From: Hyphomicrobiales bacterium
GTDB lineage: Bacteria; Pseudomonadota; Alphaproteobacteria; Rhizobiales; Devosiaceae
Direction of reading: 5' to 3'
DNA length: 64,000 nucleotides
Assembly (NCBI GenBank): GCA_027487555.1
Contig: JAIYDI010000042.1
Location: forward strand, 124,001 to 188,000
Made by a program: the position numbers and the translations under genes. The notes under the pieces were generated by a model, which did not search any database, was not told the DNA's origin, and saw nothing but the letters and a program-made list of their open reading frames with translations. This document shows positions 34,888 to 43,630 of the stretch, one piece after another. Within the stretch, counting starts at the first letter, position 1. The number at the start of each line of letters is the position of its first letter.

Positions 34888-36027
34888 ATGGCCAAGATGT
34901 ATGGCGTCGGCATTATGGGTGCCGGCAATATCTCCGCCGCCTATCTCCGCCTTGCCCCCCTGTTCAACAATCTCGAAGTGCGCGGCATTGCCGATATCAA
35001 GCCTGAGGCGGCCAAGTCCCGCGCCGACGAATTCGGTGTTGTGGCGCAGACCCCCGATGAGCTGCTGCAGAACTCCGAGATCGACGTGATCGTGAACCTC
35101 ACGATTCCCTCGACGCATTTCTCGGTGTCGAAGGATATTCTCTCGGCCGGCAAGCACGCCTATTCGGAAAAGCCCTTCGTCCTCAGCGTCGAAGAAGGCA
35201 TCCAGCTCAAGGCCCTTGCCGACGCCCGTGGCCTCAAGGTGGGCTCCGCACCCGATACCTTCCTCGGTGGCGCCCATCAGCAGGCACGCGCCATCATCGA
35301 TTCGGGCAAGGTCGGCCGCATCGCGTCTGGCACCATGCATGTCATGAGCCGCGGCATGGAGCACTGGCACCCCAATCCGGATTTCTTCTTCCAGCCCGGC
35401 GGCGGCCCGATCCTCGATCTCGGTCCCTATTACATCACCGACCTGATCAGCCTTGTCGGCCCCATCAAGCGCGTCACCGCCTTCACCGGCATGGCGCGCA
35501 CCGAGCGTGAAGTCACTGCCGAAGGCCCGTTCAAGGGCACTTTCGTCAAGGTCGGCACGCCCACCACTATCCACGCCATCCTCGAGTTCCACTCCGGTGC
35601 CATCATCACGCTTGGCGCCAGCTGGGATGTGTCGAGCCATGGCCACCACAATATCGAGCTCTACGGCACCGAAGGCTCGCTCTACGTGCCCGATCCGAAC
35701 TTCTTCAACGGTGACCTGACGGTTACCGATCGAGCCGGCACCAAGGAGAAGGTGGAGGCTTGGGATCACCCGTTCGGCGTCGCCAACCAGGGCCTCGATA
35801 CGGCCAACCCGCGCGCCAACTACCGCAATGCCGGCCTGTCGGACCTGCTCAACTCCATCGAGACGGGCAAGCCGGCGCGCTGCGGGCTCGACGTCGCGCT
35901 CCACGCCATCGACGTCATGACCTCGATCCTGAAGTCGGGCGAAACCGGACAGGTGATCACGCTTTCCACCACCTGCGAGCGCCCGGCAGCGCTCGGCCCC
36001 GACGAAGCCCGCGCCATGCTGCGCTGA
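34888..36027 (+). CDS. Gfo/Idh/MocA-family oxidoreductase
   Basis: A 379-residue NAD(P)-dependent sugar oxidoreductase. Rossmann start GVGIMGAGNISAAYLRLAP, the EKPFV motif (YSEKPFVLSVEEG) with catalytic Lys, and the C-terminal alpha/beta domain. It is the last gene of the sugar operon. With the two isomerases it may oxidise and epimerise a glycoside, for example through a 3-keto intermediate as described for the E. coli ycj enzymes. The substrate is not readable from sequence. Confidence 0.88.
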   Translation: MAKMYGVGIMGAGNISAAYLRLAPLFNNLEVRGIADIKPEAAKSRADEFGVVAQTPDELLQNSEIDVIVNLTIPSTHFSVSKDILSAGKHAYSEKPFVLSVEEGIQLKALADARGLKVGSAPDTFLGGAHQQARAIIDSGKVGRIASGTMHVMSRGMEHWHPNPDFFFQPGGGPILDLGPYYITDLISLVGPIKRVTAFTGMARTEREVTAEGPFKGTFVKVGTPTTIHAILEFHSGAIITLGASWDVSSHGHHNIELYGTEGSLYVPDPNFFNGDLTVTDRAGTKEKVEAWDHPFGVANQGLDTANPRANYRNAGLSDLLNSIETGKPARCGLDVALHAIDVMTSILKSGETGQVITLSTTCERPAALGPDEARAMLR

Positions 36028-36039
36028 GGCGACAACGCA

Positions 36040-36175
36040 CCTTGTCCTGAGCTTCGTCCGTCGAGAGGCCCAGGATGAGGCTTCGACGGACGATGAGCCA
36101 CCGCTTTTACTCTCCCCTCAGGGGAGAGGATGGCGCATAGCGCCAGGTGAGGGGTGAGGCAGAGCCGCTACACGT
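36040..36175. repeat. Mosaic intergenic repeat, copy A
   Basis: This gap holds inverted pieces recurring elsewhere: CTTCGTCCGTCGA and TTCGACGGACGA facing each other, CTCCCCTCAGGGGAG, and GGTGAGGGGTGAGGC. Related pieces occur at 43320-43620 and 57180-57270. They look like alphaproteobacterial REP/mosaic elements and can fold into hairpins. Confidence 0.6.
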
Positions 36176-36313
36176 TGTAGAAGCATGGGCAGCACTCTAC
36201 TTCTTGTTGGAGTTTTCCTCCGCCACAATATCTCCGCCTTGCCGCCGCGAAGGCGACAAGGCACCGGGTTAACGGCCGCGCTACGGTTTGTTCTTACGCG
36301 TCAAGGAGATGGC

Positions 36314-36805
36314 ATGCGCACTTTGCTTCTGGCTCTCGGCGTCACCCTTGCCGTCACGGGTGCTGCGTCAGCTTTCGATGAGCCCAAAGGGCTGCTGAAG
36401 GCGATCTATGCGCCCTATATCGAGGGTCGACAGCCGCCCGAGCCCGACACTTGGTACTCGAGCCGGCTCAAGGTCATCTACGCCAAGAACCTCGCCGGGC
36501 AGGTCAGGGACCAGGCCACCGGCGAAAGCGTCGACCCCGGCGCCCCCGCGATGCTGGCGTTCGACCCCTTCATCGAAGGCCAGCATTCGCTGTTGCTCGA
36601 TGTGGCGATCACCGACCCGGTGATCAGCGGCAAGTATGCCGTCGCCAATGTCAGCTTCCACAATTTCGATCACGCCAGCCTGCTGTCGGTCTCCATGGTC
36701 AAGGAAGACGACGGCTGGAAGGTCGATGACATCGCCTCCCTCGGCAACGAGCAGAAATGGCTGCTGAGTTGGCTGCTGCAATACGATCCGTTCAGCGTGA
36801 AGTGA
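36314..36805 (+). CDS. Secreted DUF3828-like protein
   Basis: A 163-residue protein with signal peptide (MRTLLLALGVTLAVTGAASA). The mature part begins LLKAIYAPYIEG and has DPFIEGQHSLLLDVAITDPVISGKYAVANVSF and SMVKEDDGWKVDDIAS, resembling the DUF3828 (NTF2-like, periplasmic) group. ATG 36314 follows AAGGAGAT; longer starts upstream lack a signal sequence. Function unknown. Convergent with the aminopeptidase, one base between the genes. Confidence 0.7.
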   Translation: MRTLLLALGVTLAVTGAASAFDEPKGLLKAIYAPYIEGRQPPEPDTWYSSRLKVIYAKNLAGQVRDQATGESVDPGAPAMLAFDPFIEGQHSLLLDVAITDPVISGKYAVANVSFHNFDHASLLSVSMVKEDDGWKVDDIASLGNEQKWLLSWLLQYDPFSVK

Positions 36806-36806
36806 G

Positions 36807-38702
36807 CTATATTGCCTGCGTCGCAGCCTTCAGCCAGTCGCGCACCGGGCCAGTGACACTCGGCCCGATTTCGGCGAATACCCGCGCGTGGAACCCGTTG
36901 AGCCAGTCGCGCTCCTGCGGGCTCAGCAGGCTCATCTCGAGCAGCCGCGTCTCGATTGGCGCCAGTGTCAGCGTCTCGAACTCGAGGTAGCCGGGGAACG
37001 CCTTGCTCTCCACCACCTCGATGACATTCTCGATGCGGATGCCGTAGCCGCCGGTCTTGTAGACTCCCGGCTCGTTGGACACCACCATCCCCATCTCGAG
37101 CGGCGCGGGCGCGCGCGGCGAAAACCCGATCGGCCCTTCATGCACCGATAGGAATGCACCCACGCCGTGGCCTGTGCCATGATTGTAGGTGACGCCGTTG
37201 GCCCAGAGATATTGCCGCGCCAGCACATCGAGCTGCGCGCCGCTCGTCCCCTTGGGGAACCGCGCCTCGGTGAGCGCGATCATGCCCTTCAGCACGCGCG
37301 TGTAGCGGTCGCGGATCTCGTCCGATACCGGCCCGGTCCACAGCGTGCGGGTAATGTCGGTCGTGCCCGAGAGATATTGTGCGCCCGAATCGAGCAGCAT
37401 CAGTTCGCCCGGTGCGAGCTTGCGGTTGGTCCTGCGGTCGACGTGATAGTGCACGATGGCGCCGTTCGGGCCAGCCCCGGAGATCGTGTCGAAGCTCGCA
37501 TCCACGCAGGTCTCTTCCGCGCGGCGGAAATGTTCGAGCGCTTCTACTACGCCGATTTCGTCGAGCTCGCCCTTCGGCGCCGTCTCGTCGAACCAGGCGA
37601 GGAACTTCGCGAGCGCAATGCCGTCAAGCCGGTGCGCCTCGCGCATGCCGCTGAGCTCGGCTGCGTTCTTCCGTGCCTTGGGCAGCAGCACCGGGTCGCG
37701 CCGTTCGAGCGGCACCGCATCGCTGCCCGCTTTCAGCGCATTGACCAGCGCCACCGGCACCGTCGCCGGGTCGACGATCACCAGCTTGTCCGCCGCACCG
37801 AGCTTGCGCAGGTCCGCGATCAGTGTGTCGCTCGCAGCAAGCCTTGCTATCCCGCGCAGCTGCGCCTTGAGCTCCGGCGTGATCTTCTCGCGGTTGAGGT
37901 AAAGCACCGGCGTCCCACGCCTCGGCACATAGGCAAAGCCCAGCGTCACCGGCACATTGGGCACGTCGCGCCCACGGATGTTGAACAGCCAGTTGATCGA
38001 CTCGGGGATGGTCAGAAGCAACCCATCGGCGGCATCCTTCGCAATCGCGGCGCGGATTTCCTCGAGCTTGTCGGAGGCATCGCGACCGGCGCGGTTGTGC
38101 CCCAGCACCTCGATCGGCGTCGCAGGCGGCTGCGGACGTTCGGTCCAGATCGCGTCGACGAGGTTGGGCGAAGGCACCAGCATGGCGTAGTCGGCCAGCT
38201 TGTCTTCAAGGTCCTTCACCTCGCTCGGCGTGTGGAGCCATGGGTCGAAGCCAAGCTTGCCGCCCTTCGGCACATAATCGGTGATCGAGGCGGCAAAGCC
38301 GCCCTGCAGGCCATCGAGCACCGTCACCACCTTGGTATCCGTCTCGGCCGGCGCCTGCAGCGTGTATCGGCTGTCGACATAGAGTGCGGCTTTCCGCATC
38401 CCGACGATTGCGACACCCGCCGAGCCGGTGAAGCTCGTCACATAGGCGAGCCGCGCCTCGCTGTCGGGTACGGATTCCCCGCGATGGGCATCGGCCCGCG
38501 GGATGAGGAATGCGTCAATCCCGGCCTCGGCCATGGCCGCGCGCAGCGCCTTGACGCGCGGCTTCACCGTAGCGGGGCTGGTACGGGTATCGAACTGCTG
38601 GAAGCGGGCGGGCGCGAAGGTCAATTCATCCATCTCGGGCTGCAATGGCTCAAACTGGGGCAGGGGCGTGGGCGACGTCCGCCCCATCTTCGCCGCATAC
38701 AC
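36807..38702 (-). CDS. Xaa-Pro aminopeptidase P (M24B)
   Basis: About 610-630 residues. Two creatinase-like N-terminal domains (TSFTGSAGVAIVGMRKAALYVDSRY) precede the pita-bread catalytic domain with metal ligands in LMLLDSGAQYLSGTTDITRTLW (two Asp), GTGHGVGAFLSVHEGP (His), VVSNEPGVYKTGGYGIRIEN (Glu) and the final Glu. It removes the first residue when proline is second. The start is uncertain: 38702 is the longest, while 38633 (MDELTFAPARFQ) begins where homologues do, and neither has a good ribosome site. Confidence 0.88.
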   Translation of the reverse strand: MYAAKMGRTSPTPLPQFEPLQPEMDELTFAPARFQQFDTRTSPATVKPRVKALRAAMAEAGIDAFLIPRADAHRGESVPDSEARLAYVTSFTGSAGVAIVGMRKAALYVDSRYTLQAPAETDTKVVTVLDGLQGGFAASITDYVPKGGKLGFDPWLHTPSEVKDLEDKLADYAMLVPSPNLVDAIWTERPQPPATPIEVLGHNRAGRDASDKLEEIRAAIAKDAADGLLLTIPESINWLFNIRGRDVPNVPVTLGFAYVPRRGTPVLYLNREKITPELKAQLRGIARLAASDTLIADLRKLGAADKLVIVDPATVPVALVNALKAGSDAVPLERRDPVLLPKARKNAAELSGMREAHRLDGIALAKFLAWFDETAPKGELDEIGVVEALEHFRRAEETCVDASFDTISGAGPNGAIVHYHVDRRTNRKLAPGELMLLDSGAQYLSGTTDITRTLWTGPVSDEIRDRYTRVLKGMIALTEARFPKGTSGAQLDVLARQYLWANGVTYNHGTGHGVGAFLSVHEGPIGFSPRAPAPLEMGMVVSNEPGVYKTGGYGIRIENVIEVVESKAFPGYLEFETLTLAPIETRLLEMSLLSPQERDWLNGFHARVFAEIGPSVTGPVRDWLKAATQAI

Positions 38703-38866
38703 TAACGCCGCAGCCGCCTAACGCCTAGGCGATTCAGGACAAATTAAGCCGAGTTGCGCACGCGGCATGGCTGCCCTCCACTCACAGGGCTAACGCACAT
38801 GGTTTCGACGGCCTATATGAACGCTGTGGCCAATGGCCAGAGCGATTCACTTAACGGGAGAGTTCG

Positions 38867-39001
38867 ATGCCCGAGAACAGCAATGATTTCCGCAAGGCGC
38901 TGAGCGGCCTGGTCGAAGCGCGGGGCCGCGAGGCGACCCGCAGCATCCACCGCACGCGCGAACATCTGCTGCTCGGTTCGGTCACAAAGCGACCGAACTG
39001 A
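38867..39001 (+). CDS. 44-residue basic protein
   Basis: A small gene: ATG 38867 after GGGAGAG, TGA at 38999-39001. The product (MPENSNDFRKALSGLVEARG... ending SVTKRPN) is highly charged with many Arg and His, with one likely amphipathic helix. An intrinsic terminator follows 21 bp later, which supports a real transcript. No family recognised; it could bind RNA or a protein partner. Confidence 0.6.
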   Translation: MPENSNDFRKALSGLVEARGREATRSIHRTREHLLLGSVTKRPN

Positions 39002-39021
39002 ACAGATAGCCCTTGAATTGG

Positions 39022-39051
39022 AAACCCCCGGTCCGTGTGACCGGGGGTTTT
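39022..39051 (+). terminator. Intrinsic terminator
   Basis: AAACCCCCGGTC / GACCGGGGGTTT, a 12-bp perfect stem with 5-nt loop CGTGT and a T stretch at its end. Ends the small-gene transcript; it is the clearest Rho-independent terminator in the window. Confidence 0.85.
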
Positions 39052-39132
39052 GCTTTGGTGCGTCCGAGCGTCACAAGTGCAAACGCCTCACCGCGAGCCC
39101 GTGGGCGGGAGAGGCGCAACCACCTGCGGTGG

Positions 39133-40002
39133 CTAAAGCTTCTCCAGCATCAGCGTCGACCATTCCTTCTTCTCGATGCGCTGGCGCAGCACGATGCCCT
39201 GCCGCCCATAGGCCGCGATCACCCGCGCCGCCTGGTGGTTGAGAATGCCCGAGAGGATGATCACGGCCCCGCGCCCCGCCACCCGCTTCATCGCCGGTGC
39301 CAGGGCGGCCAGCGGCGCCGCGAGAATATTGGCGACGATCAGGTCGTAGGGCGCGCCGTTCTGGATGACGCGATGCTCGAGCCCGGTTGCCTCGATGCCG
39401 ATGATATAGCGGCCGACGCCGTTATTGCGCGCGTTCTCGATGGTCGTCTTCACCGCGATCGGGTCGATATCGCTCGCAAGCACCGGCAGCCTGAGCCGCT
39501 TCGCCAGCGCAATGGCAAGTACGCCCGTGCCGGTGCCGACATCCAGCATCGCGTGGAAGCGCTGCCGCTTCAGGGCCCGGTCGATGCCTTCGAGGCAACC
39601 GGCAGTGGTTTCATGATGTCCGGTGCCGAAGGCTTGCGCCGCATCGATCTCGATTGCCGTCAGCCCAGACGCGAATGGCCCCGGGTCGTGGCTGCCATGC
39701 ACCACGAATCCACCTGCCACCACCGGGTGCAGGCCCTCGAGGGATTTCGCCACCCAGTTGATCGTGGGGTCGATGGCTTCCACGGCGAAGCTCACCTCGC
39801 CGCCGAGAATTTCGCGCGCGACCGCCTCGAACTCGGCGATATCGGGCGCCTCGCTGCATGTCGCCTCGAAGAACCACTCGCCCGTGTCCTGATCCTCGTA
39901 GGCCGAGGCCGTCACTGCCAGGTCCTCGCGCGCCGCGACTGCGTCCACCAGCATGTAAGCCTGATCCCGCGTGAGCGGGGTCGAAACCTGCGAAAGCGTC
40001 AT
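39133..40002 (-). CDS. prmA: Ribosomal protein L11 methyltransferase
   Basis: A 289-residue SAM-dependent methyltransferase. The SAM-binding motif DVGTGTGVLAIALAKRL and the acidic SDIDPIAV are followed by VANILAAPLAALAP, the NIL motif where the substrate amine is held. The N-terminal domain (about 1-90) matches PrmA's L11-recognition ferredoxin-like fold. It trimethylates lysines of L11. Confidence 0.9.
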   Translation of the reverse strand: MTLSQVSTPLTRDQAYMLVDAVAAREDLAVTASAYEDQDTGEWFFEATCSEAPDIAEFEAVAREILGGEVSFAVEAIDPTINWVAKSLEGLHPVVAGGFVVHGSHDPGPFASGLTAIEIDAAQAFGTGHHETTAGCLEGIDRALKRQRFHAMLDVGTGTGVLAIALAKRLRLPVLASDIDPIAVKTTIENARNNGVGRYIIGIEATGLEHRVIQNGAPYDLIVANILAAPLAALAPAMKRVAGRGAVIILSGILNHQAARVIAAYGRQGIVLRQRIEKKEWSTLMLEKL

Positions 40003-40058
40003 CTCGTCATCCTTTGCTGCCGCGTCTCATGCCGATGGCGGGGCAGGGAAGTCAATGC

Positions 40059-40766
40059 TCATGCCTGTGCTCGGTTAAGGCCGAGCCGCGCCCATACCGG
40101 CAGGTGGTCCGATCCTGTCCGCGCCAGCGCCGTCCGGTGCACGCCGGTCGCCTCCACAACGATATCGCGGCTGGTGATGATCCGGTCGAGCTGCAGCATG
40201 GGCCGCCGCGCATGAAAGCTCGGGCCCGGCGCGATGACATTGTGGTGCAGGGCGAACTGGGCGAGGCAGCCGCCATCGGGCGCCCACTGGTTCAGGTCGC
40301 CCATGAACACCGTCGGCACCTTGCCCTCGATTTTTTCGAGATAGGCGACGATCGCCTCGGCCTGCTTCAGCCGCCAGTTGCCGAGCAGCCCCAGATGCAT
40401 GCCGACCACCCGCAGCACGTTGCCGTCCACCTTCACATCCGCCAGGATCGCGCCGCGCGGCTCAAGTGCCGGCAACTCGATCCGCCGCTGGTCGACGACC
40501 TCGATACCTTTCTTCACCAGAATGGCGTTGCCATGCCAGCCGAGGCTCTGTTCGCGGATACCGAAGCGCACAGGCATATAGGCCGTCTGGTCGATGATCA
40601 GGTCTGGCGACAGCGTCGAGACGCGCGTGCCAAAGCGCATGTCCACTTCCTGCACCGCGATGATATCGGCATCCACCTCTGCAAGGATCCTGAGGATGCG
40701 GTCGGGGTTGCGACGCCGATCGGTGCCGAGCGACTTGCGGATATTGTACGAGCAGACCTTGACCAT
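40059..40766 (-). CDS. Endonuclease/exonuclease/phosphatase-family protein
   Basis: A 235-residue EEP protein. Catalytic motifs: YNIRKS (Asn), VQEVD (Glu), GMHLGLLG, MGDLNQW (Asp, Asn) and TGSDHLPVWA (Asp, His). Members hydrolyse phosphodiesters in DNA, lipids or nucleotides. It is encoded 6 bp beyond the cardiolipin synthase on the same strand, a frequent pairing, so it may act in phospholipid metabolism. Confidence 0.87.
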   Translation of the reverse strand: MVKVCSYNIRKSLGTDRRRNPDRILRILAEVDADIIAVQEVDMRFGTRVSTLSPDLIIDQTAYMPVRFGIREQSLGWHGNAILVKKGIEVVDQRRIELPALEPRGAILADVKVDGNVLRVVGMHLGLLGNWRLKQAEAIVAYLEKIEGKVPTVFMGDLNQWAPDGGCLAQFALHHNVIAPGPSFHARRPMLQLDRIITSRDIVVEATGVHRTALARTGSDHLPVWARLGLNRAQA

Positions 40767-40772
40767 GTGCCG

Positions 40773-42212
40773 TCAGAGAATAGGGGAAAGGAGCCGGGCC
40801 GCGCTGCCGGCCAGCTTGTGGAACGGGTTGCGCCTCAGCACTTCCTCGCGTGTCACGATGCGGGAGTCCGAGAAATCGCTCTGCAGCATGTCGGCCACAG
40901 CCTCAACCATCCTGGGCGAGGGCATCCACACCGTCATTTCGAAATTGATGGCGAAACTGCGGTTGTCGAAGTTCACGCTGCCGATCGAGGCGATCCGGTC
41001 GTCCATCAGCAGCACCTTCTGGTGCAGGAAGCCCTTGGTATACCGATAGACCGAAACGCCATGCTCCACCATGGCGTCAGCATGCGCGGTGCTGGCAAAC
41101 CACACCATCAGGTGGTCTGGCTTTTCCGGCAGCATCAGCCGCACATCCACCCCGCGCAGCGCTGCCGCATAGAGTGCTGTACGTACGTCGGTGTCCGGCA
41201 CGAAATACGGGCTCACCACCCATAGCCGCTCGCGCGCCTGCCCGATGATGTCGGTGAAGGCGATCGCGCAGGTCTCGAACTTGTCGGCCGGCCCCGTCGC
41301 CATCAGCAGCGCCGGAGTGTCGCCCACCGGCACCACATCGTCGGGAACCGGCAGGTCCAGCTCTTCGCCCGTCGCCCAGCTCCAATCCTCGCGAAACACC
41401 AGCGCAAACGCTTGCGCCGCAGGCCCTGCGACGCGCAGCTGCGTATCGCGCCAATGGCCGAAACGCTTGTCGCGGCCAAGATATTCGTCGCCCACATTGG
41501 CGCCGCCTGTCCATGCCACCAGGCCATCCACAACGACGTTCTTGCGGTGGTTGCGATAGTTGATCCGCATCGGGCCAAACAGCCGCAACAGCCCATGCCG
41601 CTCGTTGAACGCGCATACCTTTATGCCCGCCGCCTCAAGTCTGCGGCGGTAGGATTTCGGCAGGCCGTTGCTGCCCACGTCGTCATACAGCACATAGACC
41701 CGCACACCGGCCCGCGCCCGCTCCTCCAGCGCCTCTGCCACCTGCCGCCCGATCGCGTCATCCTTGATGATGTAGAACTGCAGCAGGACGTAGCGCTCGG
41801 CCTTGGCAATCCCCGCGAGGATCGAGGCAAAGATCGCCTCGCCGTTCACCAGCACCTCGGTATCGTTGCCATTGATGAAGGGGAAGCCGGCCGAGCGCAC
41901 CAGCACAGGCCAGTCCCGGCCCGTATCCCGGTCGATCACCTTCAGCTCGTCGGCGCGCAGGATACGGTTGTGCCGGATCTTCATGCGCGTACGGGTGTAG
42001 GAATCGAAGTGCTTCCACCCGAACACGAAATAGATGAAGGCCGTCGGGAATGGCAGGAATGCCAACGCCACGAGCCACGCGATCGACCCCTGCGACGTGC
42101 GTGAGGCATAGACCTCGCGGACCGCGCATACGAAAGCCAGGACGTAGTTGATCGCCACCAGCGCCGCGATCAGCGACATGTTGGCGACAATTGTCTCGAT
42201 GGCTTGAGCCAT
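40773..42212 (-). CDS. cls: Cardiolipin synthase (phospholipase D family)
   Basis: A 479-residue enzyme. Two N-terminal membrane helices (VANMSLIAALVAINYVLAFV; IAWLVALAFLPFPTAFIYFVFGW) and two HKD motifs: NHRKNVVVDGLVAWTGGANVGD and LHQKVLLMDDRIASIGSVNFDNRS. It joins two phosphatidylglycerol molecules to form cardiolipin and glycerol at the inner membrane. Confidence 0.9.
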   Translation of the reverse strand: MAQAIETIVANMSLIAALVAINYVLAFVCAVREVYASRTSQGSIAWLVALAFLPFPTAFIYFVFGWKHFDSYTRTRMKIRHNRILRADELKVIDRDTGRDWPVLVRSAGFPFINGNDTEVLVNGEAIFASILAGIAKAERYVLLQFYIIKDDAIGRQVAEALEERARAGVRVYVLYDDVGSNGLPKSYRRRLEAAGIKVCAFNERHGLLRLFGPMRINYRNHRKNVVVDGLVAWTGGANVGDEYLGRDKRFGHWRDTQLRVAGPAAQAFALVFREDWSWATGEELDLPVPDDVVPVGDTPALLMATGPADKFETCAIAFTDIIGQARERLWVVSPYFVPDTDVRTALYAAALRGVDVRLMLPEKPDHLMVWFASTAHADAMVEHGVSVYRYTKGFLHQKVLLMDDRIASIGSVNFDNRSFAINFEMTVWMPSPRMVEAVADMLQSDFSDSRIVTREEVLRRNPFHKLAGSAARLLSPIL

Positions 42213-42351
42213 ATCGAATCTCCACGGCGGGGGAACATCGCCGCTGGTCCATTTGCGCAGTGTATCGCCGCGGATCGCTTAGGGAAATGTCGTGCTTGCC
42301 TAACGCACGAGCCACGGCGAATGTGCACCCCAAACGCAACGAGTCCCGCCA

Positions 42352-43311
42352 GTGCCTGCCGATCCTCAGCATTTCACCCCGCCGGCGCCGCGCGGCGCTC
42401 TTACGGGCATCGCCTTCAAGGTCGCGTCGGTCATCATCTTTCTGGGCATGTCGAGCTTGCTGAAGGCAGCGCCGCATATCCCGGCGGGCGAGCTTGTGTT
42501 CTTTCGCTCCTTCTTCGCCCTCATTCCCGTGCTGGGCTATCTCGCCTGGCGCCGCGAACTCTCCACTGGGCTGCAGACGGCGCATTTTGCCTCGCATATG
42601 GGCCGCGGGCTCATCGGAACCACCTCGATGATGCTCGGCTTCTATGCACTCACCCAATTGCCGCTGCCCGAAGCTGTCGCCATCAACTACGCAACGCCGC
42701 TCGTCATCGTGGTGCTCAGCGCCCTGTTCTTCCACGAGAAAATTCGCGTCTATCGCTGGGGCGCCGTGCTGGTCGGCTTTGTCGGCGTGCTCATCATCAT
42801 GTCGCCGCGCCTGACCATCTTCTCCGGTGGCGTCGCCGATACCCCCGGCACGACGCTCGGTGCCTTGGCGGCGCTCCTCTCCTGCTTCTTTGCCGCTGTC
42901 GCCATGCTGCTGGTGCGCAAGCTTGTCGCCACCGAGCGCTCGGCCACGGTCGTGCTCTACTTCTCGCTCAACTCCTCGCTGATCGGGCTCCTCACCCTGC
43001 CATTCGGCTGGGTCATGCCGACACCTTCGGAATTCGCGTTTCTGGTTGGGGCAGGGCTCTGCGGTGGGGTCGCCCAGATCCTCCTCACGGAGTCCTATCG
43101 CCACGCCGAAATGAGCGTCGTCGCGCCGTTCGAATACGCGTCGCTGATCTTCTCCGTTGCCATCGGCTACTTCATCTTCGCCGATCCGCCGACGCTCACC
43201 ATGCTGGTCGGCGGGGTGATCGTCGTCGGCTCGGGGCTGTTCATCATCTGGCGCGAACACCGCCTGGGCCTCGATTCAAGGCGTGGGGAACGCACGACGC
43301 CATCGAGCTAG
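42352..43311 (+). CDS. DMT/EamA-family exporter
   Basis: A 319-residue protein with about ten transmembrane helices in two EamA repeats (FFRSFFALIPVLGYLAWRREL; LLTESYRHAEMSVVAPFEYASLIFSVAIGYFIFADPP). GTG start at 42352. Drug/metabolite transporters export amino acids, nucleosides or organic solutes; the substrate cannot be told. Divergent from cls. Confidence 0.87.
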   Translation: MPADPQHFTPPAPRGALTGIAFKVASVIIFLGMSSLLKAAPHIPAGELVFFRSFFALIPVLGYLAWRRELSTGLQTAHFASHMGRGLIGTTSMMLGFYALTQLPLPEAVAINYATPLVIVVLSALFFHEKIRVYRWGAVLVGFVGVLIIMSPRLTIFSGGVADTPGTTLGALAALLSCFFAAVAMLLVRKLVATERSATVVLYFSLNSSLIGLLTLPFGWVMPTPSEFAFLVGAGLCGGVAQILLTESYRHAEMSVVAPFEYASLIFSVAIGYFIFADPPTLTMLVGGVIVVGSGLFIIWREHRLGLDSRRGERTTPSS

Positions 43312-43319
43312 AGTTCAGA

Positions 43320-43620
43320 AGGGCGTGCCCGGATCCAGTCCTTCGACAAGCTCAGGATGAGGTCCTAGGTGCCATCGGCGGCCACAAAGGCTGCAGTCGG
43401 CGCTCCTCCCCTGCTTGCGGGGGAGGATACCGCCGTCAGGCGGAGGTGGGGGTGCCGCTTGCGCCAAGTCTCTACATAGCCTGCACAATTCAGCGCAAGT
43501 GGCACCCCTCACCCGCCCTTCGGGCACCCTCTCCCTCACGAGGGAGAGGGACGCCGACTGCAAGGCCTGCGCCTGATTTCCGTCCTCATCCTGAGCTTGT
43601 CGAACGACGAGGACGGCTTG
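43320..43620. repeat. Mosaic intergenic repeat, copy B
   Basis: A 300-bp gene gap made of repeat pieces: CCTTCGACAAGCTCAGGATGAG, its inverse near 43590 (CATCCTGAGCTTGTCGAACG), CTCCCCTGCTTGCGGGGGAG, and CCTCTCCCTCACGAGGGAGAGGG. The paired arms can form large hairpins. No coding potential supported. Same repertoire as 36040-36175 and 57180-57270. Confidence 0.65.
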
Positions 43621-43630
43621 GCCGAAGCCC

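Noticed and set aside
37167..38705. Plus-strand frame of 512 codons opposite aminopeptidase P
   Set aside because: Composition typical of antisense of a GC-rich gene; metal-ligand motifs are on the minus strand.
43320..43620. Possible CRISPR array
   Set aside because: Repeats are inverted, of unequal length and unevenly spaced, with no cas genes; they fit mosaic REP-like elements instead.
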